DNA from: Gracilaria vermiculophylla
Taxonomy: Eukaryota > Rhodophyta > Florideophyceae > Gracilariales > Gracilariaceae
Direction: 5' to 3'
Assembly (NCBI GenBank): GCA_019155205.2
Contig: JAHNZQ020000049.1
Span: 1,767,238 to 1,831,237 of the forward strand
DNA: 64,000 nucleotides
The translations under genes were made by a program, and so were the position numbers. Below are positions 10,087-19,743 of the stretch, piece by piece (position 1 is the first letter of the stretch; the number at the start of each line of letters is the position of its first letter). The notes under the pieces were generated by a model, which saw only the letters and a program-made list of their open reading frames with translations, was not told the DNA's origin and did no database searches.

Positions 10087-11158
10087 TTCCCCCCCCCCCC
10101 CCCCCCCCCCCCCCCCATCGTATCTTAGTGAAACCTATAGACAGAATTGCAAACGGAGCGAGCCAGGATTTGCATCATTGACTGATTCCGAAAATTCTTC
10201 TCGCGGAAAGCTTAGTGTCTGGTCTTCGTTTATTCATTTTGCCCTTTATTCATATGAAGGCAAATTTCTTTCTCCTCATGATCAAAACTAGGAACGCTGC
10301 ATGGTTAGAAACGTGACTATCATTCTAGCCTCCATGGCCTGCAAAAGACGCATTTACGAAAGCTGTGAAAGAGGGCCGATGTAGTACAACTTCGACTTTA
10401 GAAGTAGGTCAAAGAGGGTTTTGCCATGAGTTCAACGAATACTTCACCGTTTCAAAGGCACCAGTACTGTACATTCTTGCAAGACAGTCTAAGTCGTGAG
10501 CGCATAACTCGCTCGTGCTACGCGAGATACCGGGGGAAAAAAAGTTATCTGGTAAAGATATTCGGCATCTCTTAGTCAAAGATAGAGTCTTACCCCCTTC
10601 ACCTCTTTAGAAAAGCCAATACCGATCTAATAGCTCCCAAACAGTATGAGGACCGTCTTTTGAAGAAATTGGGCGTCAAATTTGTCAGCACGCTCTCAAT
10701 TAAGATTGATGTGAAGTTGCCTTTTAGTGTCGGATATTTTTCCACGGCGAAGAGAGATGTGTTTCGAATGAATGCAAAACCTGGCCCTCCCGAACGGGAT
10801 ACAATGTAGCTCATTCTCTGGTTTCAATGTATGTAAATAAAAATGTCAGTCGCTACGGTGCAGAGCTCCCACTGCTCGCAACCCTTCCCTCGCTGTTCGA
10901 CAGTGTATGTATGTGGCCTATGAAACATTTCTGAAAAACTTATGGAGTGATGGTGGTTCATTTTGCAAGGAAACACATCAAAGCTTTTCCGCTTCTTTAA
11001 GTTCTGTGGTAGACAGTATCAAAGCTGTTGTTACCAGGAGTGGGGAACCACTCCGAGACTAAGAAGAAGAGAAGAAGCCGGACATCGTTTCAATTACACT
11101 CTAGAGTTCATCCAGACAAAAGTATTCCTGACAAGCAAAACACCGAAGCAGACCCCAA
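9763..11158. other. Intergenic, AT-richer, with poly-C microsatellite
   Basis: Between the WD40 gene and the formin gene no coding frame or RNA gene is supported. The only structured element is a two-part poly-C tract near 10037-10116. Confidence 0.5.
10037..10116. repeat. Interrupted poly-C homopolymer tract
   Basis: A run of about 47 C (10037-10083) is followed by a short tcctt interruption and another run of about 28 C. Lengths in such tracts are often unreliable in assemblies. It is not coding. Confidence 0.9.
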
Positions 11159-13129
11159 ATGGCGCGAAAGAGCAGAAAAAATGACGCTCAGATAACCTTG
11201 GAAGAGAGGCTGGGTCCAGATGTGTTGAAGAAATTGGAAACCATGGCTGGTGAGTTTGTTCGCTTTGAAAGAGGCCAATTTGGATTCTTCATAGATCCTG
11301 CGAGATATGCCGTGAGACAAAGGCAGGTCGGTCCGTTGGGTAGAGGACGTCGCAGGAAAGTGGTTGCGGGCGTCGACAAAGACGGAAACATTATCACCGC
11401 ATGGATTGGGGTTGATAATACAAATAAAGGGACAAAGACAGACGGGGGAGAACTCGTTAACATTCCAGACGGTTACGGAGATGGCACTGGCCCAGGCGGG
11501 ACAGGGACTGGGAAAGGAGGCGGCACAGGAAAAGGTGGTGGCGGATCTGGCGGGAATGGTGGCACAGGTGATGGAAGTGGAAGTGGCGGTGGACAAGAAG
11601 GAGGCTCTGGAACTGAATCTGGAAATGACGGTGGGAAAGGCGGACAAGGAAGTGGGAAAGATGGTGGTAAAACTGGGACTAAGCCTCCTTCAAGTGCCGC
11701 AGAAGTGGCAAAACAGGCGGCAGAACGAAGAGCGCTGGCAGGAATCGCTGGGCCTTCTGAGAAAAAAGACGCGGAGGACTCAAAGAAAGATGCTGACAAA
11801 ACTTCTGGACCACCAGTACCGAAGCCACCCGTCGGAAACCTTCAAGCAAAAGCTAATGAAGCCAGAGGACGCAAAAAGAAGCCACTGCACTGGGCAAAGG
11901 TCCCGAAAAACCTTCTGAACGGCACCGTTTGGACTGCACTTGAAGACAATAACATCAGACTCAATGAAGATGAAATTGATGAGCTATTCGGGGTCGATGT
12001 CGCCCCGCAGTTTATTGCGGAGGCCGAAGTTGCGAAACCCGAAGTTTTGCCTCACAAGCGGAAGCACAACGTCAATATTATTCTAGCAAACCTGAAGATG
12101 ACATCGGACCAGATCAAAGATGTTATTAGGGTTCCTACTTATAAAGAGATGGAGTCTGGACGTTTACAAGCCCTTTTGATGGTTTGCCCGACACAAGAGG
12201 AAGAACAACTCTTACTTCAAAATCTCAACATCATTGATGAAGTTGATAAAACGGATCGGTTCATGATGGACCTGGCACAACTTCCAGGCCTAAGAGGAAA
12301 GGTGTTGTGCGGTTTGGCCGCCAAAACGTTCAATGAAGAAGCTGTCGATTTGATCAGAAATATGGACACTTTTGCAATGATTCCTGTCGAAGTCCAAAAC
12401 TCTCCCAAGTTGAACAGTATTCTGGAGATTATACTAGCCATTGGAAACTTCCTGAACTCTGGAACTGGTCGAGGAGGGGCACATGGATTCAAATTAGAGG
12501 CCCTAGCGATGCTATCAACTGTCAAGGACTCCAGGGGAGATAGTCTATTAGACTACCTCGTCAAACTGTTGAAAGAGAACCATGCTCATATTCTTCCGCT
12601 GGATGACATGCCGACGCTCGAGCATAGTGCCACCATCTCATTGGACGCAATTGGAGAAAATACGCAAGCCTTGCTTGACGGTGTGACAAACGTCGGGGAA
12701 CAAATCAAACAAATCGGTGACGATCCATCAATGGCGAACTTCAAATCCGAAATGGTGACTTTTTCTGAGGAAGCGAACAAGGTCCGAGAGGAAATAGTTT
12801 CCCTTCGAGCGCTCATGATGGAAAAACTTCAGTCGATGATGGCACACTTTGGAGAGCGAAACAAAGCTTCGAGAGGTCGTCAGGAGGACATATTGCGGAT
12901 GTTAAGAGAGTTTGTGGACGAGCTGGTCGCTGGAATCGCCCGCTATGATGAAAAGCACGAGCGCAAAGCGAAGAAGGGAGCGAAGTCCAAATCCAGAGGC
13001 GTGGCGTCTGGCGATGATAATGAGGATCGTTCTGGTAATATGAATGGGTTGGCAGGACTACCTGACTCGCCTCAAGAGGGACCCAACGTTTCTGCAAAAA
13101 GATTGTCAAGTCAAATAGGAAGCAGCTAG
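11159..13129 (+). CDS. Formin (FH2-domain actin nucleator) with Gly-rich linker
   Basis: A 656-residue protein. The FH2 actin-nucleation domain spans about residues 240-600. It has the lasso-region motif KKPLHWAKV and the diagnostic GNFLNSGTGRGGAHGFKL string, followed by KLEALAMLSTVKD. FH2 dimers nucleate unbranched actin filaments and stay on the barbed end. A short basic tail (~605-656) follows. The N-terminal ~100 residues match no FH3/GBD, PTEN or TM module that I can recognise. Between them, where formins normally have a proline-rich FH1 segment that recruits profilin-actin, this protein has a Gly/Ser/Thr/Lys-rich stretch (~residues 100-180) with almost no proline tracts. An in-frame TGA sits just upstream of the chosen ATG, which supports the start unless an upstream exon exists. 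Confidence 0.93.
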   Translation: MARKSRKNDAQITLEERLGPDVLKKLETMAGEFVRFERGQFGFFIDPARYAVRQRQVGPLGRGRRRKVVAGVDKDGNIITAWIGVDNTNKGTKTDGGELVNIPDGYGDGTGPGGTGTGKGGGTGKGGGGSGGNGGTGDGSGSGGGQEGGSGTESGNDGGKGGQGSGKDGGKTGTKPPSSAAEVAKQAAERRALAGIAGPSEKKDAEDSKKDADKTSGPPVPKPPVGNLQAKANEARGRKKKPLHWAKVPKNLLNGTVWTALEDNNIRLNEDEIDELFGVDVAPQFIAEAEVAKPEVLPHKRKHNVNIILANLKMTSDQIKDVIRVPTYKEMESGRLQALLMVCPTQEEEQLLLQNLNIIDEVDKTDRFMMDLAQLPGLRGKVLCGLAAKTFNEEAVDLIRNMDTFAMIPVEVQNSPKLNSILEIILAIGNFLNSGTGRGGAHGFKLEALAMLSTVKDSRGDSLLDYLVKLLKENHAHILPLDDMPTLEHSATISLDAIGENTQALLDGVTNVGEQIKQIGDDPSMANFKSEMVTFSEEANKVREEIVSLRALMMEKLQSMMAHFGERNKASRGRQEDILRMLREFVDELVAGIARYDEKHERKAKKGAKSKSRGVASGDDNEDRSGNMNGLAGLPDSPQEGPNVSAKRLSSQIGSS

Positions 13130-14978
13130 GTCTGAGGGCTTGATAGACTCACTGGACGGTAATTCATCGAGACAATCGCAGTGTCAATCGTGAAGTTGCG
13201 AGAAGTTAGTCAGTACATATCGGTTACTCAGACGCAGATGGACTTCTTAAATCTTCTCGTCTGCAGTGTGCAAAAGCGAATACATCAAAGCAATAGCCAT
13301 CCTTTCTTGATGTGAAAAACATGTTCACATAAAGTAAACCTGTCTCCGACTTTCCTGAAGATGACCTAGGTTCCTTCGTTCCGCGTTCTATGACGTTAGG
13401 GGCTGAGTAGGACGGCTCACGAAGGGTTTTTGACACGACCTGAACAATACAGCGATATGAGGGAAGCAAATTGTATCAAAGTGCGAATTCAGCTCTGTGT
13501 GGAAGAAAGCATTTATTTTATCAAACATCAATCACAAGAGAGAATGTGACGAAGCCAGATTCTCTTGTTTTTTAATATTCGTCATGTTGGTTTCTTTATT
13601 TCGCAAGATCAGTGTACAATGTACTGTAGCGTTCCACTGGAGTTCTTCGAGGTCATATTAATGACGTAATGCAGTTGAAAAAAGAAGCTCGGCGGCGTTT
13701 TGGACCAAAGGGGTCTCATGATTCAATGAGCCGTTCGTTTAGAACAAGCTTTTTGTCGCGGTTCATCATGGACGTGTTGTGTTTCGCGAAAGATTTTGAA
13801 GAAAAACACCGTGAGACACATGGCCGAATGCATCTCCTTTGGAGTTAATGGACCTGTGGGAGTGTCCGTCCGATTCGCTGAAGGACAGAGCGGAATGGGA
13901 ACGCAATCTATGATCAATACTATTGCCCAAGAATAGACTTGGGTAGTTCAGAGCAAAGCCGCATGTAGCTCGCCCTCAGGAAGGTCAGGCAACACATGTT
14001 TGACCTGCCTGAATCACGCCTTTGATCTTGCGCAAGCCTCGTCAGGATTCATTGAGATCAATGTGATCAATAGAACCGCGGTGCTTCTGCGATCAAGCAT
14101 ATCTTCTTGTGGGGTAAAGTTTGTCGAAACTTCGGAAAACATCTGGATTACTTTGCGTGAGATGGAACTTACATTAAAGTACATCGCCTACAATCAATAC
14201 ACCGCCGAAGTTTTCGAATGACAACCGCCTCTGGCTCAACACAATATTTCAAAATATCTAAACACTGTATGAGCTCCGGGACGAAAAATATCTCTGACAA
14301 GTAACATTACGTACACTTTTCTATAAAATGAAGATGCAACCAATTTACCCCTACAAACGCCCCAATCAGCAAACAAATGAATGGTTTTGGTCGAAAAACT
14401 TCGGCACCCGACTGATTGGGCCTTGTTGTGGAGGAAGGACTAGTGTTCCATTGCACTTGAGCCTGGCAACACGAAAGTGATGTTGAACGTAAACAAAGAA
14501 GAGAAAGAGGGCGTTGGCAGTGGTCTAATGCCACTGAGAATGCCGATTAATAATGAACAAGACAAAGGTTCAAAAAGCCCCGCAGAAAAACTGTAGAATG
14601 CCTTGAGCTCCTTCATCGTACGCTCGTGTTGTGGAGCAAAGGGGGGGTAGAATGCAGCCTGGCAAGAGTATGGAAGCCACCGGTGCTAAATGCTGGGATG
14701 AGACTGGCGCCGATCGCGTGACGAGGACGAGTAGATGTGGAGCAAGTTAGTTGACTATTTTACATTGCAGGAACACAATATAATGAAAGGATCCAGGAGC
14801 CCAATGAGCTGATGATAGAACAGAGACTTATGATATGAGCTAACGGTGTACTGAACCCAACTGAGAACGGAGAGGGGTTTGAAGAGTGTTGAAGAAAATG
14901 CGCGTGGTTGCAGGACACGGTTCGCAAATGAGTGCGGCGGTGGTATCACGGCTTGGAGATTAATTTGACATTTGCGGT
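13130..14978. other. Intergenic, nothing recognised
   Basis: About 1.85 kb of AT-richer sequence lies between the formin gene and the convergent BAR-like gene. Only short open frames without homology or codon bias are present. No tRNA, repeat array or mobile element is seen. Confidence 0.5.
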
Positions 14979-15761
14979 TCACGACGAAGCATTTTGAGCA
15001 TCCTCCGCAAGCTTTGCCGGCTGTTCATACAGAGCTGCGGCTCTTGAGTAGGTTTCAGCCTTTGCTTGAGCCACATTAAGCGTCCAATCCGCAAGCTTTG
15101 AAGTGCAGTACAAAATGAGGCCCCTGCATTCGGCGGACAATGTTTCGCTGGTAGCTCGCCACATACCGGCGGTAGTGTCAATTAGAGCATCGAACGTTTC
15201 ACTGTCCGGCTGTCTTCTTAAACGATTCCATTCGCTCTTCTGCGCGAGGTACCTCTTTCTGAGAGGAACAATCTTTGCGGCGTAGCCGTCCTCAAAGGTC
15301 CTCGCCAGGTCAATGATGGGGGGAGAGACATCCATGGCATAGGCCTGCAGGGCGGCTGCGGCTGATTGCTGGGCCTGTACAAAAGAAAACTGAGCGGATA
15401 AAGCCTGCTTTGGAACATATTCCTGCAGAAGATTGGTGAGGCGCGAGTCAGGAGCCAGTGAGCGCGACAGCTGTTTTTCCACGCGCGCCAGTTCCAGCAT
15501 GGAGCGCTTGTGGGCCTCTGCGTGCGAAGATAGGTCGGACAGCATGGTTCGCAGATCGTCGAGCACGCAGAGAATGTCGTACAGGGGGAAGTCCGATTCG
15601 TAAAAGTCCTTGTTGGATTTGAGACCGAACTGCTGGATGGACTGCTCGATAGAGCGCTTGGCCTGGGTGAGACGCGGCTGCAGAGCGACGTTGACATCGA
15701 CAGAAGCGCGCTTGACGCGGTCTTGCAGGTCCTTGACCCAGGTGGAGGACAGGGGGTTCAT
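14979..15761 (-). CDS. BAR-domain-like helical protein
   Basis: A 260-residue protein from the ATG at 15761. The same frame stays open for about 100 more codons upstream, but that part is Arg/Pro/Ala-rich and looks like translated 5' UTR. The protein is almost wholly alpha-helical with long amphipathic stretches (~20-60, 75-140 and 165-245), starting near DRVKRASVDVNVALQPRLTQ. Spacing and length fit a BAR/arfaptin-type membrane-curving dimer, but no diagnostic motif proves this. A role in endosomal or Golgi membrane shaping is inference. It diverges from the PH-domain gene at 16348, with about 590 bp between them. Confidence 0.7.
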   Translation of the reverse strand: MNPLSSTWVKDLQDRVKRASVDVNVALQPRLTQAKRSIEQSIQQFGLKSNKDFYESDFPLYDILCVLDDLRTMLSDLSSHAEAHKRSMLELARVEKQLSRSLAPDSRLTNLLQEYVPKQALSAQFSFVQAQQSAAAALQAYAMDVSPPIIDLARTFEDGYAAKIVPLRKRYLAQKSEWNRLRRQPDSETFDALIDTTAGMWRATSETLSAECRGLILYCTSKLADWTLNVAQAKAETYSRAAALYEQPAKLAEDAQNASS

Positions 15762-16347
15762 GGCGAGGGTGGAGACGATGAGCGCGGTGAGGGGCGAGGG
15801 GCGAGGGCGTGAAGATAGAAACGGCGAGCGATGCACTGCGCGCAGCGAGCAGCTGAGGGCGGGAAGAGGGGCGCGCGACGAGGGGGCGCACAGCGCTACG
15901 GGCTGCGCGCACTCGGCCTTTGGCTCAGGCGCGGCAGGATGGGCTAGCGTGCGCTGGCGGCAGCGCGCCCTCGTGCAAAACAATAACGAGGCACGCCACT
16001 CGCAGGCAGACGCGACCTCTTGCGGCTCTTCCACTGGGCGTGTCCACCGTCGCCACGGATGCCGCGACATACACGAGCGCCACGCACCCCACGCTTGCCA
16101 CCGGCGCCAGCCTCCCCACGCCGACCACGTGGCGCTTTACACCTGACGTGATGCGCGCGCGCCACGCGCCGTGCGCTACTGTCATTTGCGCGGCTGTCAT
16201 TTGCGCGGCGCGCGGCGTTGCGTTCGCAGTGTCCCGCGCTCTCCGCGCGCGCCCCCTGCGCCGCACCGCTTAAATGTGGCGCGCGCCAAGAGGGGTGCCG
16301 CGTGGGGGAGGGGGGGGGGACGGCGCGGTCCGCCGTGCTGCACCGCC

Positions 16348-17043
16348 ATGGCTCCGTTCTCGTCGCTTCGCCGCCTGCGACCGCCGCTGGAGCGCGCCGC
16401 GGTCGAGGTGTGGCCGCTGGCGAGGCGCAACAGCACGTGCCTCACCACGGTGAACGGGGCGCCGTCGCCGTCCATGGCGCGCCTGCCGCGCAGCCGCGCA
16501 AGCGACGCCAAGCGCATGCGCCGCGTGGTGTCGCTCAACGCCGTGCATGCGCGCTCGGCGGCGAGCTCGGCCACCAGCGCGTCGACGGCGGACGCGTCGT
16601 CGCCGACGGGGTCGGCGGCGTCGGGGGGGTTGGGGTCGGCGGCGGCGGCGGCGGCGGGGGGGGAGCACGACGCGCTGGGGCGCGCGCGCATGATGGAGCG
16701 CCACCTGCGCGCGACGATTCGCGCCGACGCGGGGCGCGAGACGCTGCAGGGCGTGGTGCGCGTGCCGTGGGCGCTGGGGCTGCGGCAGCGGCGGCTGCTG
16801 GCGCTCAAGGGGCGCCAGCTCATGTGCCTGGATGCGGCGGGAGAACGCACGGTGTGGCGCGTGGGCGTGGAGGGCGCGCGCGTGCGCGTGAACCTGGCGC
16901 AGTGCAAGGTGGTGCTGTCCAAGGTGCATGGCGCGCCGCTGCTGCAGTTCTGGACGCCGGACCAGCTGGCCACTCGCCGCTGGGCCGCGGCTCTGCTGCG
17001 CGCGTCGGCCCCGGTGCCCATGGAGCCGACGCGCTGGCTGTGA
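16348..17043 (+). CDS. Small PH-domain-like protein
   Basis: A 231-residue, very GC-rich gene with GC-ending codons throughout. The first ~130 residues are Arg/Ser/Ala-rich and low complexity, including a Gly/Ala run. Residues ~135-225 look like a pleckstrin-homology fold: a first strand around LQGVVRVPW, a basic turn before RRLLALKG, and a C-terminal helix beginning LATRRWAAALL with the near-invariant Trp. PH domains bind phosphoinositides or proteins and place proteins on membranes. No other domain is seen. The upstream 5' sequence is open in frame but lacks an ATG, so this first ATG is chosen. Confidence 0.7.
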   Translation: MAPFSSLRRLRPPLERAAVEVWPLARRNSTCLTTVNGAPSPSMARLPRSRASDAKRMRRVVSLNAVHARSAASSATSASTADASSPTGSAASGGLGSAAAAAAGGEHDALGRARMMERHLRATIRADAGRETLQGVVRVPWALGLRQRRLLALKGRQLMCLDAAGERTVWRVGVEGARVRVNLAQCKVVLSKVHGAPLLQFWTPDQLATRRWAAALLRASAPVPMEPTRWL

Positions 17044-17634
17044 GCGCCGCGCGCCGTCTCGCGCCGAGCGCCGTCTCGCGCCGCGCGCCGCCTCGCGCCG
17101 AGCGCCGCTTGTAATCCGCCGCCATACGTAATGCGCAATTCAGCGCCCAAAAATAGCCGCCCCACGTGTCCACATGCACGCACAGTAAAGCCGCACACGT
17201 CGCACGCGCCGCCGCAATTGTATCTACTCCGCGCGCGCCGCCGCCACCGCGTTCAATGCGCCCGCCCACTCTCCGCCCACACTGCCGCCCGGCCCGTCTT
17301 CTCCGACTGCCGGCCTTCGACTCCGCAACCGCTATCCATCCGTGCCCCGCTCCCCGCCGCCCTTTGGCCATCCTTCCGCAACATGCCGTCATGTGCCACT
17401 TCGTTACCTTTGCCCGCTTCCCACCCCCCCAATCCCCACATCAACCACTCCAGTCATCCGCGCAACGCATTCAATTGCCCCCGCCCTCCCCAGCCCCTCT
17501 TCCCCCCCCCCCCTCTCCCCTCCCCCCCACCTCCCCGCCCTCCCAACCAGCTAACTTTTCACTCTTTTGTTTCCTTCCGCACCCTGAACTGGCCGCGCCT
17601 CGTCGCTTCGCGCCCGTGAAGCCCCCCTCCGTTC
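17044..17634. other. Intergenic, pyrimidine-rich leader region
   Basis: The left part repeats GCGCCGCGCGCCG-like sequence. The right part (about 17400-17600) is C/T-rich and probably the promoter and 5' UTR of the following secreted-protein gene. No gene is supported. Confidence 0.45.
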
Positions 17635-19743
17635 ATGCATCATTTGACGCTTGTTTTTCTCTTCGCGGCGCTTAGCGTCGCGTGCGCGCAGCATTCTTCC
17701 GGCGATCAGCATAATGGTGGCTTTGACCATCGTGCCCACTCTGTCCCCGGTCCCGACCAAACTGTGTACGACATTGACGGCTCCGGCTTTGAAACCATTC
17801 ACCTAGATGGGATTGGCTCTCACTCCCACTTCTTTGAACCCGGACCCCCAATCGTCAGCGGAGTCATAAACTCCTTCGTTTGGCACAGGATGGACACCAA
17901 CCAACAAGTGTGCAACACAGTGCAGTGCGACGTTCAGCTTCCTGTCGGAACCACCGAGGTGTCGCTCACTGTCGTGGACAACACCGGCGACACCGTTTCT
18001 GACTCCTTGCAAGTCACCGTGTTGCCGAGAAGCGCGCTCACTGAACCGCCGAGAATCGATGCACTCGGGCCTGCAGAGGGGCCTGCCGTCGGAGGTAACA
18101 CTGTTACCATTGACGGCGCCTACCTGTACCGCGACGCAAAGGTCTTCTTTGGAGCGCAGCAAGCGCTCGGAGTCGAGCACCTTGACCGCGGTCGTATCAC
18201 CTGCATGGCGCCCGGAGGAACTGGAACCGTCACAGTCACCGTTCAAAGTTCTATGGGCACGTCTAATGGCTTGTCCTACAACTATCAGGAGGGAAACAAC
18301 CTTCCCGTTCGTTTCAAATTGAACACATGGAAGAATCCGGACAATTCCGAGTTCATCGTGGAGGAGATCACGTGTATCGTGCTCGGGAGGGATCATCGAT
18401 ACTACATGGGTTCCCTACTTGGAACCGTTACCGTCGCCTACGTTAACCGCAACCTGGTCGTCGAGTCCAAGTGCACGGGAGCCGAAATGGGACCAGATCG
18501 TTCCATCACTGGCATTGGTTACAATCCCATCGACCCGTATTCTCGCGTATTTGTTGCTGTCAACACTCATTTCCACGAGAACAAGGGCTTCAGATGGGAT
18601 AATGCCGCCATTGAGGCGATAGAGGTCGAAGCTGATGGTTGTCCGAAAAAGGGGCCCACAATCATTTCCGGTCTGCCGACCTCAAATCATGACCACGGCA
18701 TCGGTTCTATTTCGTTTTTGGCTGACGGCAGCATGCTTATTTCCAGCGGTTCCTTTACTAATGCAGGCGTCAGTAAACCCGGAGACGGAATTGGTGGTGT
18801 TCCCGAAAACCCGCTTTCCGCCGCAATTCTGCGAGCCCCGTACCTCCGACCAGGATTCAATGGCAACATAAAGTATGACCAGTACGAAGATCCCGCCACG
18901 GCTAACAAGATCGAAGGCGATGTGGAGCCGTACGTCACCGGCATTCGTAACAGCTTTGGTATGGTTCGACACAGCAACGGTCAAACTTACATAACTGACA
19001 ACGGCCCGAACACTGGATTTGGATTGACCAGTACTTCATGCACAGGAGAAGCACCCGACGCAGAGGCAGAGGACAAACTGCTGAGGTTGGTCGCGGGAAC
19101 CTATTACGGTCATCCAAACCGTAATCGTGGCCGCACCGATCCGAAGCAGTGTATTTACAAGGGTCTTGAAGAAGAAAATGGAAATGGCTACATGAAGCCG
19201 CTTGGTATAATGTCGTCATCGACAAACGGAATCATAGAATACCGCGCCAACACCTTCCACGGTGGGCTGAAGGAGAACATGCTTATGAGCAAAGTGGCAT
19301 TTGGCGCTGAAGGTTTGGTGTGGCGAGTTGAAATGGAACCGAACGGACATGCGCTGAAGAGCCAGCCGTATGAGTTCTTCGACCAGAGCGGTGTGTCACT
19401 TGTTGAGGGCCTGTATGGAGAGCTTGTCATGCCTCAACTGAAGAAATATCGCGTCCTGGCTCTGCAACCCGAAGAACCCAGTCCGTCGTCAATTTCGATC
19501 ACATCAGTGCACCCAAGCCGTGGACCGAAGTCTGGAGGCACCGAGGTGTTTATCACTGGACACTTTTTGAATGCCCATGACTTGGTGGTGACTTTTGCTG
19601 GCGTCCCGTGCAAGAACATTGTGGATATCAAGTATCAACATATACGGTGCATCACCCCCCCTGGAAACGGAAAGGTTCCGGTGATCGCAACGGCCGGCGG
19701 CGCGAGGTCCAAGAGTTACGGCCACGAATTCGAATACATGTAG
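17635..19743 (+). CDS. Secreted IPT/TIG-domain beta-propeller protein (sugar-dehydrogenase-like)
   Basis: A 702-residue protein with a clear signal peptide (hydrophobic residues 4-16, likely cleavage after VACA at 18). A PKD/Ig-like region (~25-115) is followed by an IPT/TIG domain (~120-205), a large six-bladed-propeller-like region related to the glucose/sorbosone dehydrogenase fold (~210-605) and a second IPT/TIG domain (~620-702). Propeller motifs include NHDHGIGSISF, where soluble PQQ dehydrogenases have a catalytic His region, and TGIRNSFGMV and TYYGHPNR, typical of that family. Family members oxidise sugars or act as extracellular receptors. Which applies here is unknown, since full PQQ-binding residues cannot be confirmed by eye. 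The extracellular location is well supported, so a cell-wall or mating-surface role is possible. Confidence 0.82.
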   Translation: MHHLTLVFLFAALSVACAQHSSGDQHNGGFDHRAHSVPGPDQTVYDIDGSGFETIHLDGIGSHSHFFEPGPPIVSGVINSFVWHRMDTNQQVCNTVQCDVQLPVGTTEVSLTVVDNTGDTVSDSLQVTVLPRSALTEPPRIDALGPAEGPAVGGNTVTIDGAYLYRDAKVFFGAQQALGVEHLDRGRITCMAPGGTGTVTVTVQSSMGTSNGLSYNYQEGNNLPVRFKLNTWKNPDNSEFIVEEITCIVLGRDHRYYMGSLLGTVTVAYVNRNLVVESKCTGAEMGPDRSITGIGYNPIDPYSRVFVAVNTHFHENKGFRWDNAAIEAIEVEADGCPKKGPTIISGLPTSNHDHGIGSISFLADGSMLISSGSFTNAGVSKPGDGIGGVPENPLSAAILRAPYLRPGFNGNIKYDQYEDPATANKIEGDVEPYVTGIRNSFGMVRHSNGQTYITDNGPNTGFGLTSTSCTGEAPDAEAEDKLLRLVAGTYYGHPNRNRGRTDPKQCIYKGLEEENGNGYMKPLGIMSSSTNGIIEYRANTFHGGLKENMLMSKVAFGAEGLVWRVEMEPNGHALKSQPYEFFDQSGVSLVEGLYGELVMPQLKKYRVLALQPEEPSPSSISITSVHPSRGPKSGGTEVFITGHFLNAHDLVVTFAGVPCKNIVDIKYQHIRCITPPGNGKVPVIATAGGARSKSYGHEFEYM

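Noticed and set aside
10025..10291. Proline-rich open frame through the poly-C tract
   Set aside because: It is a translation of homopolymer C; the downstream residues show no coding character.
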